From an uncultured Gammaproteobacteria bacterium (GTDB lineage Bacteria; Pseudomonadota; Gammaproteobacteria; Cardiobacteriales; CAKMZF01), in the NCBI GenBank assembly GCA_929200405.1, contig CAKMZF010000005.1, positions 1 to 37,115 of the forward strand: 37,115 nucleotides of DNA, read 5' to 3'. The position numbers and the translations under genes are program-made. This document shows, piece after piece, positions 1 through 8,272 of this stretch. The notes under the pieces are model-generated. The model did not search any database. It saw only the letters and a list, made by a program, of their open reading frames with translations, and had not been told where the DNA came from. Position 1 is the stretch's first letter; each line of letters begins with the position of its first letter.

Positions 1-2
1 AG

Positions 3-128
3 TTAGCGACAATAGGCGCAGGATCTACCGTCACCGGCAACATAGAAGCTGGTGGACTTACATTGAGCCGCTCGCCTAGCAAACATCTGTCAAAGTGGCA
101 GCGCCCAGCTAAGAAGCAAAAGTCGTGA
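3..128 (+). CDS. glmU: GlmU C-terminal end (partial)
   Basis: This is the last 41 codons of a gene that begins left of the window. The frame reads LATIGAGSTVTGN at its start and ends in a basic tail (KWQRPAKKQKS, then TGA). That pattern matches the final hexapeptide-repeat coil and C-terminal tail of GlmU, the bifunctional glucosamine-1-phosphate acetyltransferase / GlcNAc-1-phosphate uridylyltransferase that makes UDP-GlcNAc for peptidoglycan and LPS in the cytoplasm. The family tail usually reads like GW+RPVKKK. Only the acetyltransferase end is visible, so catalytic residues cannot be checked. Its TGA stop overlaps the GTG start of uvrD (GTGA), which suggests co-transcription and translational coupling. 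The hexapeptide motif could in principle belong to another left-handed beta-helix acyltransferase, but the tail favours GlmU. Confidence 0.8.
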   Translation, partial: LATIGAGSTVTGNIEAGGLTLSRSPSKHLSKWQRPAKKQKS

Positions 129-2293
129 GCCTAGATCCTTCCCTACTGCTTGATGGATTAAACGACGCCCAGCGCGAAGCCGTTGCGGCACCATTACAGC
201 CGATACGTGTTCTCGCAGGCGCTGGCAGTGGCAAAACACGAGTTTTAGTACAGCGTATTGCATGGTTGCTAAGTATAGAAGGCGCTTCGCCTTATAATAT
301 TCTTGCGGTAACATTTACCAATAAAGCAGCGATGGAAATGCGCGATCGCGTTCAACGATTGCTTAACCAACCCGTTGATAACTTCTGGATTGGCACATTT
401 CATGGAATCACCCATAAGCTTTTGCGGATTCACCATGAAGAGGCCAAGCTCCCTAAGACTTTTCAAATTTTAGATTCAGATGATCAACTGCGCACTATCA
501 AGCGAGTCATGCGGGCAATGGGTGTCGATGATAAACGTTATACCCCACGCAGTGCCCAGCACTTTATCAACGGTCATAAAGATGAAGGTCGTCGTCCAAA
601 AGATATTCCGCTTAAATCGCATGACCCAAATTTACAGGTATGGTTAAGTCTTTACACGGCTTATGAAGCAGCATGTCAACAAACTGGCGCTGTAGATTTC
701 GCAGAATTGCTGCTGAGAACCGTTGAGCTATTAGACCAAAACCCAGATATTCAAAAGCATTATCAGCAGCGGTTTCAGCATATATTAGTAGACGAGTTTC
801 AAGACACCAATTCTATTCAATATCGTTTAATCAAACTGTTAAGCGGACAGCAAGGCAGTGTTTTTATCGTTGGTGATGACGACCAATCGATCTACGGCTG
901 GCGCGGTGCTAAAATTGAGAATATACATGCCTTTCAAGAGGATTATCAAGACACTGAAACTGTCCGTTTAGAGCAAAACTATCGCTCCTCAGGCAATATA
1001 TTAAAAGCCGCTAATGCAGTTATTGATAATAATGTTCAGCGACTTGGAAAAAACTTGTGGACCGCAGATGGCGATGGTGAGCCAATTGTGCTCTACGCCG
1101 CTAGGAATGATTTAGAAGAGGCGCGCTTTGTTGCTGAAAAAGTGCAACTCTGGGTCAATGCCGGAAATCAACGTAGTGATATCGCGATATTATACCGCTC
1201 AAATGCCCAATCCCGTGCCTTTGAAGAAGTCCTTATTGCCATGCAAATCCCCTATCGAGTTTACGGTGGACTGAGGTTCTTTGAAAGAGCGGAGATTAAA
1301 GACTCGCTAGCTTATCTGCGCTTAGCTACTCATCAAGATGATGACACAGCATTTGACCGAGTAATTAATACCCCAACCCGAGGACTTGGCGAGAAGTCTG
1401 TTGATACTATTAGAGTCTACGCAAAAGACAACCAATGCTCGCTATGGCAAGCATCTGTGCATTTATTACAAGCTGATGGCTTAAGCAAGCGTGCCGATAC
1501 CTCTCTACGGGCATTTTTAGAGTTAATTTTAAATCTGCAAAAAGAAATACATAGCACTCAGAAATTAGCGGATGTAATCGATTTGATCAATCAGAAATCC
1601 GGTATTCTCACCATGTACAAAGACAGCAAAGATCCGCGTGCCGAAGACCGAGTGGAAAACTTAGAGGAACTGATTAACGCAGCCGCGAGCTTTCACACTG
1701 AGCAAGGTCTAGATATGGAACCTCCCATCGTAGAATTTCTTGCCAATGCTGCTCTAGAAGCAGGCGAAGGGCAATCTTCACAGTGGGACGATTGTGTGCA
1801 ATTAATGACTTTACACTCTGCCAAAGGGCTAGAGTTCCCTGTAGTCTTTCTCGTTGGTGTAGAAGAAGGACTCTTCCCTTCTCAACGTAGTGAATCTGAC
1901 CCTGAAAGGCTTGAGGAAGAGCGTCGGCTTGCCTATGTAGGGATAACCAGAGCTATGGAACAATTGGTCATCAGTTACACAGAAAAGCGTTATGTCCATG
2001 GCAAAGAGTCTTACCCATTACCATCTCGTTTTATTAATGAAATTCCCGATGATCTGATGGTTGCTGTACGGCCGACAGCCAGTTACCATCAACCCAGATC
2101 ACCAAGCTACGCTCCAGAGCCCTCGCCTGCGTTAAATGGTATTTCCAAAGGCACTTATGTTGAACACCCTAATTTTGGCGCTGGTGTGGTGCAAAAAATC
2201 GAAGGCAGCGGCAACAAAGCTCGAGCACTGGTAAGCTTTGAAGAAGGTGAAAAGTGGTTAGTGCTCGCTTATGCTAAACTAAACGTCCTATAG
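125..2293 (+). CDS. uvrD: DNA helicase II (UvrD/Rep superfamily 1)
   Basis: An ATP-dependent 3'-5' DNA helicase acting in nucleotide excision repair, mismatch repair and replication restart. The protein is 722 residues, close to E. coli UvrD (720). All superfamily 1A motifs are visible: Walker A AGAGSGKT at 31-38, motif II DEFQDT at 223-228, motif III GDDDQSIYGWRG near 250, the NYRSS motif, LHSAKGLEFP in motif V, and YVGITRA at 604-610. The C-terminal 60 residues form the small Tudor-like domain (HPNFGAGVVQ). The N-terminus (LLDGLNDAQREAV) aligns with family members, which supports the GTG start at 125. UvrD fits better than Rep because of the C-terminal domain and the start of the protein. 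Confidence 0.95.
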   Translation: MSLDPSLLLDGLNDAQREAVAAPLQPIRVLAGAGSGKTRVLVQRIAWLLSIEGASPYNILAVTFTNKAAMEMRDRVQRLLNQPVDNFWIGTFHGITHKLLRIHHEEAKLPKTFQILDSDDQLRTIKRVMRAMGVDDKRYTPRSAQHFINGHKDEGRRPKDIPLKSHDPNLQVWLSLYTAYEAACQQTGAVDFAELLLRTVELLDQNPDIQKHYQQRFQHILVDEFQDTNSIQYRLIKLLSGQQGSVFIVGDDDQSIYGWRGAKIENIHAFQEDYQDTETVRLEQNYRSSGNILKAANAVIDNNVQRLGKNLWTADGDGEPIVLYAARNDLEEARFVAEKVQLWVNAGNQRSDIAILYRSNAQSRAFEEVLIAMQIPYRVYGGLRFFERAEIKDSLAYLRLATHQDDDTAFDRVINTPTRGLGEKSVDTIRVYAKDNQCSLWQASVHLLQADGLSKRADTSLRAFLELILNLQKEIHSTQKLADVIDLINQKSGILTMYKDSKDPRAEDRVENLEELINAAASFHTEQGLDMEPPIVEFLANAALEAGEGQSSQWDDCVQLMTLHSAKGLEFPVVFLVGVEEGLFPSQRSESDPERLEEERRLAYVGITRAMEQLVISYTEKRYVHGKESYPLPSRFINEIPDDLMVAVRPTASYHQPRSPSYAPEPSPALNGISKGTYVEHPNFGAGVVQKIEGSGNKARALVSFEEGEKWLVLAYAKLNVL

Positions 2294-2336
2294 AAATTCA
2301 ATGAGTCAATCAACAATTTAACAACTGTATAATCCC

Positions 2337-3140
2337 ATGAAAACAAAAATTTTTATTCTGTTATCTCTACTTACTACACTTGCAGCTTGTAGCACAACCT
2401 CTGGCGGCCTAGCTATGGTCAACAAATACCAAGGAAACTGGCAAGGATGGGACTCTGTACTACAAATTGCACAAGAGGCAATGACATCAGCAGATGGCAT
2501 ACCACTGGTTGATATTGCGGACATGCAGGCGCGCGCAGATGGCGAGCCCCATATTGCTGAACTTACTGAAGAGCAACAGCTAAAAATCGCCGAGGCACAG
2601 GCAAATAGTGAGTACCCTAGTTTTTCAGTAGCTACTGGTGACATTCTGCTAACTATTTTTGCCAATGGTCAGCTATACAATACCAGGATTGAAAACTTGC
2701 CGGTAGACACCTATGGTGCTCCAACCGCCAGCTCTGCTAGCAAGATATTTAATGCTGCTGCGTTAATTAAGCAACAGGCCTTCGATCAAGATGTCATTCT
2801 GGTGCCGAAAACCGCAATCCCTGATGTCAATGGAGACGGTATTGCTATAGCTCAGAATACGGTAACCGTGAGCAATGATACCCTTGAAGACAGCAATAGC
2901 AGTTATCAAAATGACGAAGAGCCTGTTGTTGAGCCACCTACTGAACAGCTCACACCTGTAGTCGTGCCAACTCACACAGTGCAAACAAGCACAACAGAAG
3001 TGCAAACACCAGCATCTGTTCAAAATCAGGTACAAATACAGCCTCAAGTGCAAGTCTCATATGAAACTACATCGACCATAACTATCATAGATAGCAGCTC
3101 CATCCCATTTATGACAGAAGGCGAGGTTATTCAACAATAA
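2337..3140 (+). CDS. Unrecognised outer-envelope lipoprotein
   Basis: A 267-residue protein I do not recognise. Residues 1-17 form a short signal peptide ending in a lipobox (LAAC, lipidated Cys18), followed by STTSGG; the residue at +2 is Ser, so outer-membrane sorting by Lol is expected. A compact region (about 30-175) contains QGWDSVLQIAQ, ATGDILLTIF and DVNGDGIAIA. From about residue 185 the protein is low-complexity, acidic and then rich in P, T, V and Q (repeated VQ/QVQ and TSTT patterns), probably an extended envelope-spanning or surface tail. It lies 43 nt after uvrD and is followed by a 177-nt gap with a hairpin, so it is probably its own unit or the end of the glmU-uvrD transcript. 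Lipoprotein call is firm; function unknown. Confidence 0.75.
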   Translation: MKTKIFILLSLLTTLAACSTTSGGLAMVNKYQGNWQGWDSVLQIAQEAMTSADGIPLVDIADMQARADGEPHIAELTEEQQLKIAEAQANSEYPSFSVATGDILLTIFANGQLYNTRIENLPVDTYGAPTASSASKIFNAAALIKQQAFDQDVILVPKTAIPDVNGDGIAIAQNTVTVSNDTLEDSNSSYQNDEEPVVEPPTEQLTPVVVPTHTVQTSTTEVQTPASVQNQVQIQPQVQVSYETTSTITIIDSSSIPFMTEGEVIQQ

Positions 3141-3165
3141 GGCTAATCTCTACTAACAAATATTA

Positions 3166-3205
3166 GTGATAGTTTACTCACAAAAGCCGCAAACTATCAC
3201 CGGCT
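3166..3205 (+). other. Stem-loop after the lipoprotein gene
   Basis: GTGATAGTTT (3166-3175) is perfectly complementary to AAACTATCAC (3191-3200), a 10-bp stem with a 15-nt loop. An alternative short stem, AGCCG (3185-3189) with CGGCT (3201-3205), uses the same right arm region and would compete with it. There is no U-tract downstream, so a simple intrinsic terminator is not well supported. It may be an mRNA 3'-end stabilising hairpin or a regulatory element ahead of the MFS gene. Confidence 0.4.
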
Positions 3206-3317
3206 AGACTATCGTTCTTTCTCTGGCCTAGCTATTCACCATAACCTTTATATTAATAACTGCAGCACCGCTACCTTGATATAACAACGACTAATTTAGC
3301 CCTGCAAGAGAGTTCCT

Positions 3318-4679
3318 ATGCAAACCACTGATGACAAACAAGCAGATGATTCACAGTCACACCTAGGCGTTAGCGGACTTCTTAGCAGCAAACGATTCTT
3401 ACCTCTGTTTCTCACCCAATTTTTAGGTGCCATGAATGATAATTTTTACAAACAAGCCTTAATTATCTTAGTCACCTACCAACTTGCTAAACAAAACAAT
3501 CTAGATGCGGCATCGCTAACCGCACTAGCAGGTGCTGTTCTCATCCTCCCTTTTTTACTTTTCTCCTCCATTGCTGGCAGGTTAGCTGACAAATACGACA
3601 AAGCCGCTTTAATTCGAAAGATCAAATTCTGTGAGATAATTATCATGGGCTTTGCTGGAGCCGCCCTATATTATCAAAACCTATTTTTCTTATATCTGGT
3701 GCTTTTTTTCCTCGGCCTGCAATCAACATTTTTTGGACCATTAAAATACGCAACTCTACCATTTCATCTCTCTAAACATGAACTATTAGCTGGCAATGCC
3801 TTAATTGAGGGCGGTACCTTTCTAGCTATCCTATTTGGTAGCATCATTGGAGGGCTAGTAGTTAGTGCTGACTATGGTCTCTCTATCACCACTATCGGCA
3901 TGTTATCTGTAGCAATCATTGGCTGGCTAGCCTCCAGAGCTATTCTCCCTGCTGCTGCACCAAATCCAGATACTAGAATCAGTGTCAATATCTTTGCTGA
4001 TAGCCTTACCATTATTAAACAAGCATTCTCAAACACAAGGGTAAAACACTCCCTGTTGGCTATTTCTTGGTTTTGGGCAGTTGGCGCCATCGTGCTTGCA
4101 CTGCTGCCTATCATAGCCGAAGAAATACTCAGAGCTGATGAAACCGTAGCAACCCTGTTTATGGCGCTATTCTCCATCGCTATCGGCATCGGCTCGCTCT
4201 ATACCAACAAAAAACTCAATGGAGAAATAAGCTGCCAATACAGCGCTATCGGCATGTGGGTCATCAGCATTGCTCTGGTTGCCTTATATTTTATATTACC
4301 ATTGGCAACCGTAGATTCCTCTACAGAACGACAGCTATTAACTGGCATTACCTTCTTCACCGTCCCTATTAACTATCTACTGCTGCTAATTCTATTTATC
4401 ATGGGATTTGCCGTGGGCCCTTATATCACCCCGCTCTATGCACTTATGCAGCATGCCGCCGATCCACAATACAAAGGCATTACCATAGCCGCTTCTAATA
4501 TTATCAATTCTTTTTTCATCGTATTCAGCGCATTACTACTCATTGTCTGCAAGCAAACTCTGAAACTGAGTGTTGCAGAAATTTGTTTTATTACCGCAAT
4601 AGTGAATATAATGGCATTTATAAATATAAAAAAACTATTAAAGCTTGAGGAAACCACCAAACATGAGTCCAACTTCTAA
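3318..4679 (+). CDS. MFS transporter, LplT-like lysophospholipid transporter
   Basis: A 453-residue polytopic inner-membrane protein with about 12 hydrophobic segments. The N-terminus reads FLPLFLTQFLGAMNDNFYKQ, the signature of the LplT/Aas-associated MFS branch, and residues around 88-95 show the MFS loop motif (GRLADKYDKA). In E. coli LplT flips lysophosphatidylethanolamine into the cytosol for Aas to re-acylate; in many proteobacteria the MFS, PlsC and AMP-binding domains are fused into one chain. Here the MFS is a separate gene whose end overlaps the next gene by 17 nt, which implies coupled translation and a shared job in phospholipid remodelling or fatty-acid scavenging. Start chosen at ATG 3318, with an AGAG(A) Shine-Dalgarno-like stretch just upstream. 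Exact substrate is inferred from family and context. Confidence 0.85.
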   Translation: MQTTDDKQADDSQSHLGVSGLLSSKRFLPLFLTQFLGAMNDNFYKQALIILVTYQLAKQNNLDAASLTALAGAVLILPFLLFSSIAGRLADKYDKAALIRKIKFCEIIIMGFAGAALYYQNLFFLYLVLFFLGLQSTFFGPLKYATLPFHLSKHELLAGNALIEGGTFLAILFGSIIGGLVVSADYGLSITTIGMLSVAIIGWLASRAILPAAAPNPDTRISVNIFADSLTIIKQAFSNTRVKHSLLAISWFWAVGAIVLALLPIIAEEILRADETVATLFMALFSIAIGIGSLYTNKKLNGEISCQYSAIGMWVISIALVALYFILPLATVDSSTERQLLTGITFFTVPINYLLLLILFIMGFAVGPYITPLYALMQHAADPQYKGITIAASNIINSFFIVFSALLLIVCKQTLKLSVAEICFITAIVNIMAFINIKKLLKLEETTKHESNF

Positions 4680-6702
4680 TACCAACAATAATAACACCAC
4701 TAATGCGCTACCTGCTCTAGAGCCGAACCAGCTCACCGTATTGGCATTTAGAAACAATGCCACAATAGAGAGCGACTTCTTAAACAAGCAATATCCTAAT
4801 AAGATACATTGGATCACCGCAGCTGAAGTTCAAAACTTTGATGCCATTGATCTTGGAGCCTTAGCAAGTGAACTACAGCAAAAACAGCAATATCTTGCTG
4901 TTAAGTTCAACACAAGCCATTTTGATGACTGGAGAGTTTATGAATACCCAGCGCGCATGGCGATGGCATTATCAGCACAAGTGTTGCCCTGTACAATTAT
5001 CGGCAGCATCCACCACCAAAGTCGTTACAATGACACTGGCGAACCCATTATTTCCGGTATTAAACTCAGCGCAGCATTTGGAAAAGCAATCTCCCTAAGT
5101 CAAAACAGTGCACTATCAGAAGCTGCTTTTCAAGTATTAGATGCCGTATTAGCAACCGAGCTACATAGCCAACTTTATGATGAAACTCTACTCACCGCAT
5201 TGCTACGCGTCAAAAAAATATACGGCAAAAATCGCGTTGTTTTAGATGACGTACGTCAAACTCCCATGGATTACAAAACCCTATTCAAAGGGGCTTTTGC
5301 TCTGGGAAACGCCCTCACTCGGATAACATCCCACAAAGACAATGTTGGAGTATTGCTGCCCTCAAGTGGTGCTGCTGTTGTTGCCATACTTGCCCTGCAA
5401 GCCTACGAGAGAACGCCCGCCATTTTAAACTTTAGCGCGGGTATCCAATCGTTAACGGCGGCTATTGAAACCGCGGAACTTAAAGTTGTACTGACTTCAA
5501 AAGCATTTATTCAAAAAGCGGAGCTAACAGATGTGATCGAAGCGCTCTCTAAGCATGCCAAAATAGTCTACTTAGAAGACGTTCGTAAATCCCTGAGCCT
5601 CATGGACAAAATAAAAGGTGCTATAGGCTTGCTTAAGCCCGAATGGCTAGTGCCCAAAGGCAAAGGCACAGATACCGCAGCAATACTATTTACCTCAGGC
5701 TCTGAAGGCACTCCTAAAGGGGTTGTCCTTAGTCACAATAACTTTCTTGCCAATAGACTACAGGTACTCAAGGGCGTTCACGTTACCCCAAACGATGTCA
5801 TGTTTAACGCCCTACCAATATTCCATAGCTTTGGTCTAACTGTTGGCGTATTTACCCCTTTGCTCTGTGGTGCAAAAACCTACCTCTACCCGTCACCACT
5901 GCATTACAAGATCATCATAGATAAGATTGAAGAACACCGTCCCACTATCTTTTTAAGTACTGATACCTTTCTCAAGGGCTATGCTCGTATTGCAAACGAA
6001 GACTCATTTTCATCGATTCGACTGCTAGTCTGTGGTGCTGAAAAAGTACGAGATGATACCCGTGCTTATTGGAAAGAGAAATACAATATCGATATCTTAG
6101 AAGGCTACGGAGCCACCGAATGCACACCTGTAATTAGTGCCAACACGCCTATTGCCTCCAAGCCCAACAGCGTTGGTCGTCCGCTAGCAGGTATAGAATA
6201 CAAACTGCGTCCTGTAGAAGGCATCAGCAAAGGTGGAAAACTGGTTGTCAAAGGCCCTAATGTCATGAGTGGCTACCTACGCTATGACAACAAAGGCGTG
6301 ATAGAGCCCCCTGAAGAAGGCTGGTATGACACCGGTGATATCGTTGAGATCGATGGCGAAGGTTACATCACCATTCAAGGGAGAGCCAAGCGCTTTGCTA
6401 AGATTGGTGGAGAAATGGTGTCTTTAACCGCTGTTGAAGATTTGGCATTGCATACCTGGCCTAATATTCGTCACGCCGCGGTCAGTATTCCCGACCCGAA
6501 GAAGGGTGAAAAAATCATCTTGGTTACTGAGCACACCAACGCCAAACGCACAGAAATGATGGAGCAAGCTAAAGCTACTGGCTTTGCTGAGCTAGGAGTG
6601 CCCAAGACCTTTCATTACACAGAAGAAGTGCCGGTACTAAACTCTGGTAAAACCGACTATGTGAAGCTACAGAAAATTGTAGAAGCAGAGCTTTCTAACT
6701 AA
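4663..6702 (+). CDS. Aas-like acyl-ACP/acyl-CoA synthetase with degenerate PlsC N-terminus
   Basis: A 679-residue adenylate-forming enzyme expected to activate fatty acids with ATP for transfer to ACP or CoA. The P-loop TSGSEGTPKG (about 343-352), YGATEC (about 481), the YDTGD motif and the C-terminal catalytic lysine in NSGKTDY (about 663) are all present. Residues 20-175 align by eye with the acyltransferase (PlsC) half of the fused MFS-PlsC-AMP family: AQVLPCTIIG (105-114) matches the family's AQVLPVRI strand, and LYDETLLTALL (171-181) matches the linker. However, no HxxxxD motif exists there and the FPEGR position reads KFNTSH (81-86), so acyltransferase activity looks lost. ATG 4663 is preferred over TTG 4645: GAGG lies 12 nt upstream. 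It overlaps the MFS gene by 17 nt. The product may therefore supply acyl-ACP only, leaving transfer to another enzyme. Confidence 0.85.
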   Translation: MSPTSNTNNNNTTNALPALEPNQLTVLAFRNNATIESDFLNKQYPNKIHWITAAEVQNFDAIDLGALASELQQKQQYLAVKFNTSHFDDWRVYEYPARMAMALSAQVLPCTIIGSIHHQSRYNDTGEPIISGIKLSAAFGKAISLSQNSALSEAAFQVLDAVLATELHSQLYDETLLTALLRVKKIYGKNRVVLDDVRQTPMDYKTLFKGAFALGNALTRITSHKDNVGVLLPSSGAAVVAILALQAYERTPAILNFSAGIQSLTAAIETAELKVVLTSKAFIQKAELTDVIEALSKHAKIVYLEDVRKSLSLMDKIKGAIGLLKPEWLVPKGKGTDTAAILFTSGSEGTPKGVVLSHNNFLANRLQVLKGVHVTPNDVMFNALPIFHSFGLTVGVFTPLLCGAKTYLYPSPLHYKIIIDKIEEHRPTIFLSTDTFLKGYARIANEDSFSSIRLLVCGAEKVRDDTRAYWKEKYNIDILEGYGATECTPVISANTPIASKPNSVGRPLAGIEYKLRPVEGISKGGKLVVKGPNVMSGYLRYDNKGVIEPPEEGWYDTGDIVEIDGEGYITIQGRAKRFAKIGGEMVSLTAVEDLALHTWPNIRHAAVSIPDPKKGEKIILVTEHTNAKRTEMMEQAKATGFAELGVPKTFHYTEEVPVLNSGKTDYVKLQKIVEAELSN

Positions 6703-6717
6703 TAGCCATGAATAAAG

Positions 6718-6745
6718 TATGGCAGCTGGCCTTACAGCTGCCATA
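6718..6745. terminator. Bidirectional terminator hairpin between convergent genes
   Basis: TATGGCAGCTG (6718-6728) pairs perfectly with CAGCTGCCATA (6735-6745) around a 6-nt loop, between the synthetase (plus) and aroA (minus). On the minus strand the hairpin is followed by CTTTATT, a modest U-rich tail; on the plus strand the tail is weak (TCCAAAC). It most likely ends aroA transcripts and at least stabilises the opposing mRNA. Confidence 0.6.
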
Positions 6746-6785
6746 TCCAAACAAACCCAATATAGAACAATTCAGTACCTCCAAA

Positions 6786-8078
6786 CTACACTGCTTCCGT
6801 TATCTCCATACCTAATAAAGCCATATTCTCCCAATAGCTAGGGAACGTCTTATTCACACAGCTCGGGTTCTCAATAATAATGCCAACCAGCTTTATCGCC
6901 GCCAAAGCAAAACTCATGGCAATGCGATGATCGTTATAGGTCGGAATTGAAGTACTGCTATGCTCCGCTTGAAGCAGGGGATCACCATGGACAATCAAAT
7001 CATCGCCCTCTATTTCAGCCAACCCCTGCTTGATCAGATTTAATCCGGTAAACATTGCCTCTATTCGGTCGCACTCTTTAACCCGCAAATTTTTAATGCC
7101 GGTAAAGCGCACAGTGCCCTGATTAAATGCCGCTAATACCGCTAAGGTCGGTATAGAATCTTGAATCTGCGAGCCATCGACCTCTAGCGGTATATTCGGA
7201 AATTTTTGCATCACATAAAGCGACTGCACATCCGGCTGCAAACTGTCCTCTAGTTTTGTGAGATTTGAAATCACGACTTCCTCTCGACTCAGCATATTAG
7301 CAGCCCAGAAGTAAGTGCAACCGGAATAATCCGGTTCCACTGCATAAAGAGATCTCTGGTAGCTATTTGCCGAAATCTGCCAGCCATTACACTCAACACT
7401 AGTTATGCTTTGATATTCAGCACCAAAGTCTCTCATTATCTGCAAAGTCAACTCAATATAGCCCTTAGCATCTAAAGCTTCCCAGTTATCGACCTCTACA
7501 ATCAACCCCGCTGGTAATAAAGGCGCAATCATCATCAATGCAGAAATATATTGGCTAGACATCCCTCCATCGATAGCGACACGCTGTTGAATTGCTTCCA
7601 AGCCATTGTTGTCTATCACCACAGGTAATGAACCTGTCTCAGAGCGGCAGCGATAACCTACACTTTGCAAAGCATCTATCAGCGGCTGAATGGGCCGTTT
7701 ACGCATATCCTCATTGCCATCTATCTCCACATATCCTGCCACTAAACAACAAGCTGCTGTTAGAAACCTTGCGGCAGTACCAGCATTACCGATAAATAAC
7801 TTCTGTGTTGGAACTGTTAACTTACCAGTAGACTGCACTCGTATTTCCTCGGCATTTAGAGGGCTTATTATCACCCCCATTTGCCGCAAGGCTTCCGCCA
7901 TATATTGAGTGTCATCGCTAATCAAGGCCCCTGTAATAGTGGTTTCCCCCTGAGATAAGGCAGCGATCAATAAAGCGCGATTGGTAATAGATTTTGAACC
8001 CGGGACAATAACTGCCCCCTGTAATGTTTGATCTGTGCAGCGCAAAGAAATTGGCTGGCTAGCTTCCGAGTTGTGCAA
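6786..8078 (-). CDS. aroA: 3-phosphoshikimate 1-carboxyvinyltransferase (EPSP synthase)
   Basis: Catalyses the sixth shikimate-pathway step, joining phosphoenolpyruvate to shikimate-3-phosphate in the cytoplasm on the way to chorismate and aromatic amino acids. The 430-residue length matches E. coli AroA (427). Recognisable family motifs are PGSKSITNRALL (26-37, with substrate-binding Lys29), GNAGTAARFLTA near 98, LRVKECDRI near 345 and YNDHRIAMSFA near 385. The sequence resembles class I (glyphosate-sensitive) enzymes. The start is TTG at 8078, supported by AGGAT 7 nt upstream; no ATG or GTG lies nearby upstream of the conserved region. A 194-nt gap separates it from the TAXI gene, so it may have its own promoter. 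Confidence 0.95.
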   Translation of the reverse strand: MHNSEASQPISLRCTDQTLQGAVIVPGSKSITNRALLIAALSQGETTITGALISDDTQYMAEALRQMGVIISPLNAEEIRVQSTGKLTVPTQKLFIGNAGTAARFLTAACCLVAGYVEIDGNEDMRKRPIQPLIDALQSVGYRCRSETGSLPVVIDNNGLEAIQQRVAIDGGMSSQYISALMMIAPLLPAGLIVEVDNWEALDAKGYIELTLQIMRDFGAEYQSITSVECNGWQISANSYQRSLYAVEPDYSGCTYFWAANMLSREEVVISNLTKLEDSLQPDVQSLYVMQKFPNIPLEVDGSQIQDSIPTLAVLAAFNQGTVRFTGIKNLRVKECDRIEAMFTGLNLIKQGLAEIEGDDLIVHGDPLLQAEHSSTSIPTYNDHRIAMSFALAAIKLVGIIIENPSCVNKTFPSYWENMALLGMEITEAV

Positions 8079-8272
8079 TTGAATATCCTATTTAGCAAAA
8101 GCAGTCCGCATAGACTTTACAGACTGGGGACTAAATCATAGGCAAGCTCACAGGCAGCGTCAACTGCTAACATCGCTCCACTATTCATGATGTCTAAAAA
8201 TATACGCTAAATATTTCCTAAAACTTAATAATTATATCGAGCAAAACTAACCCAGAAGCACTTATTTCAACC

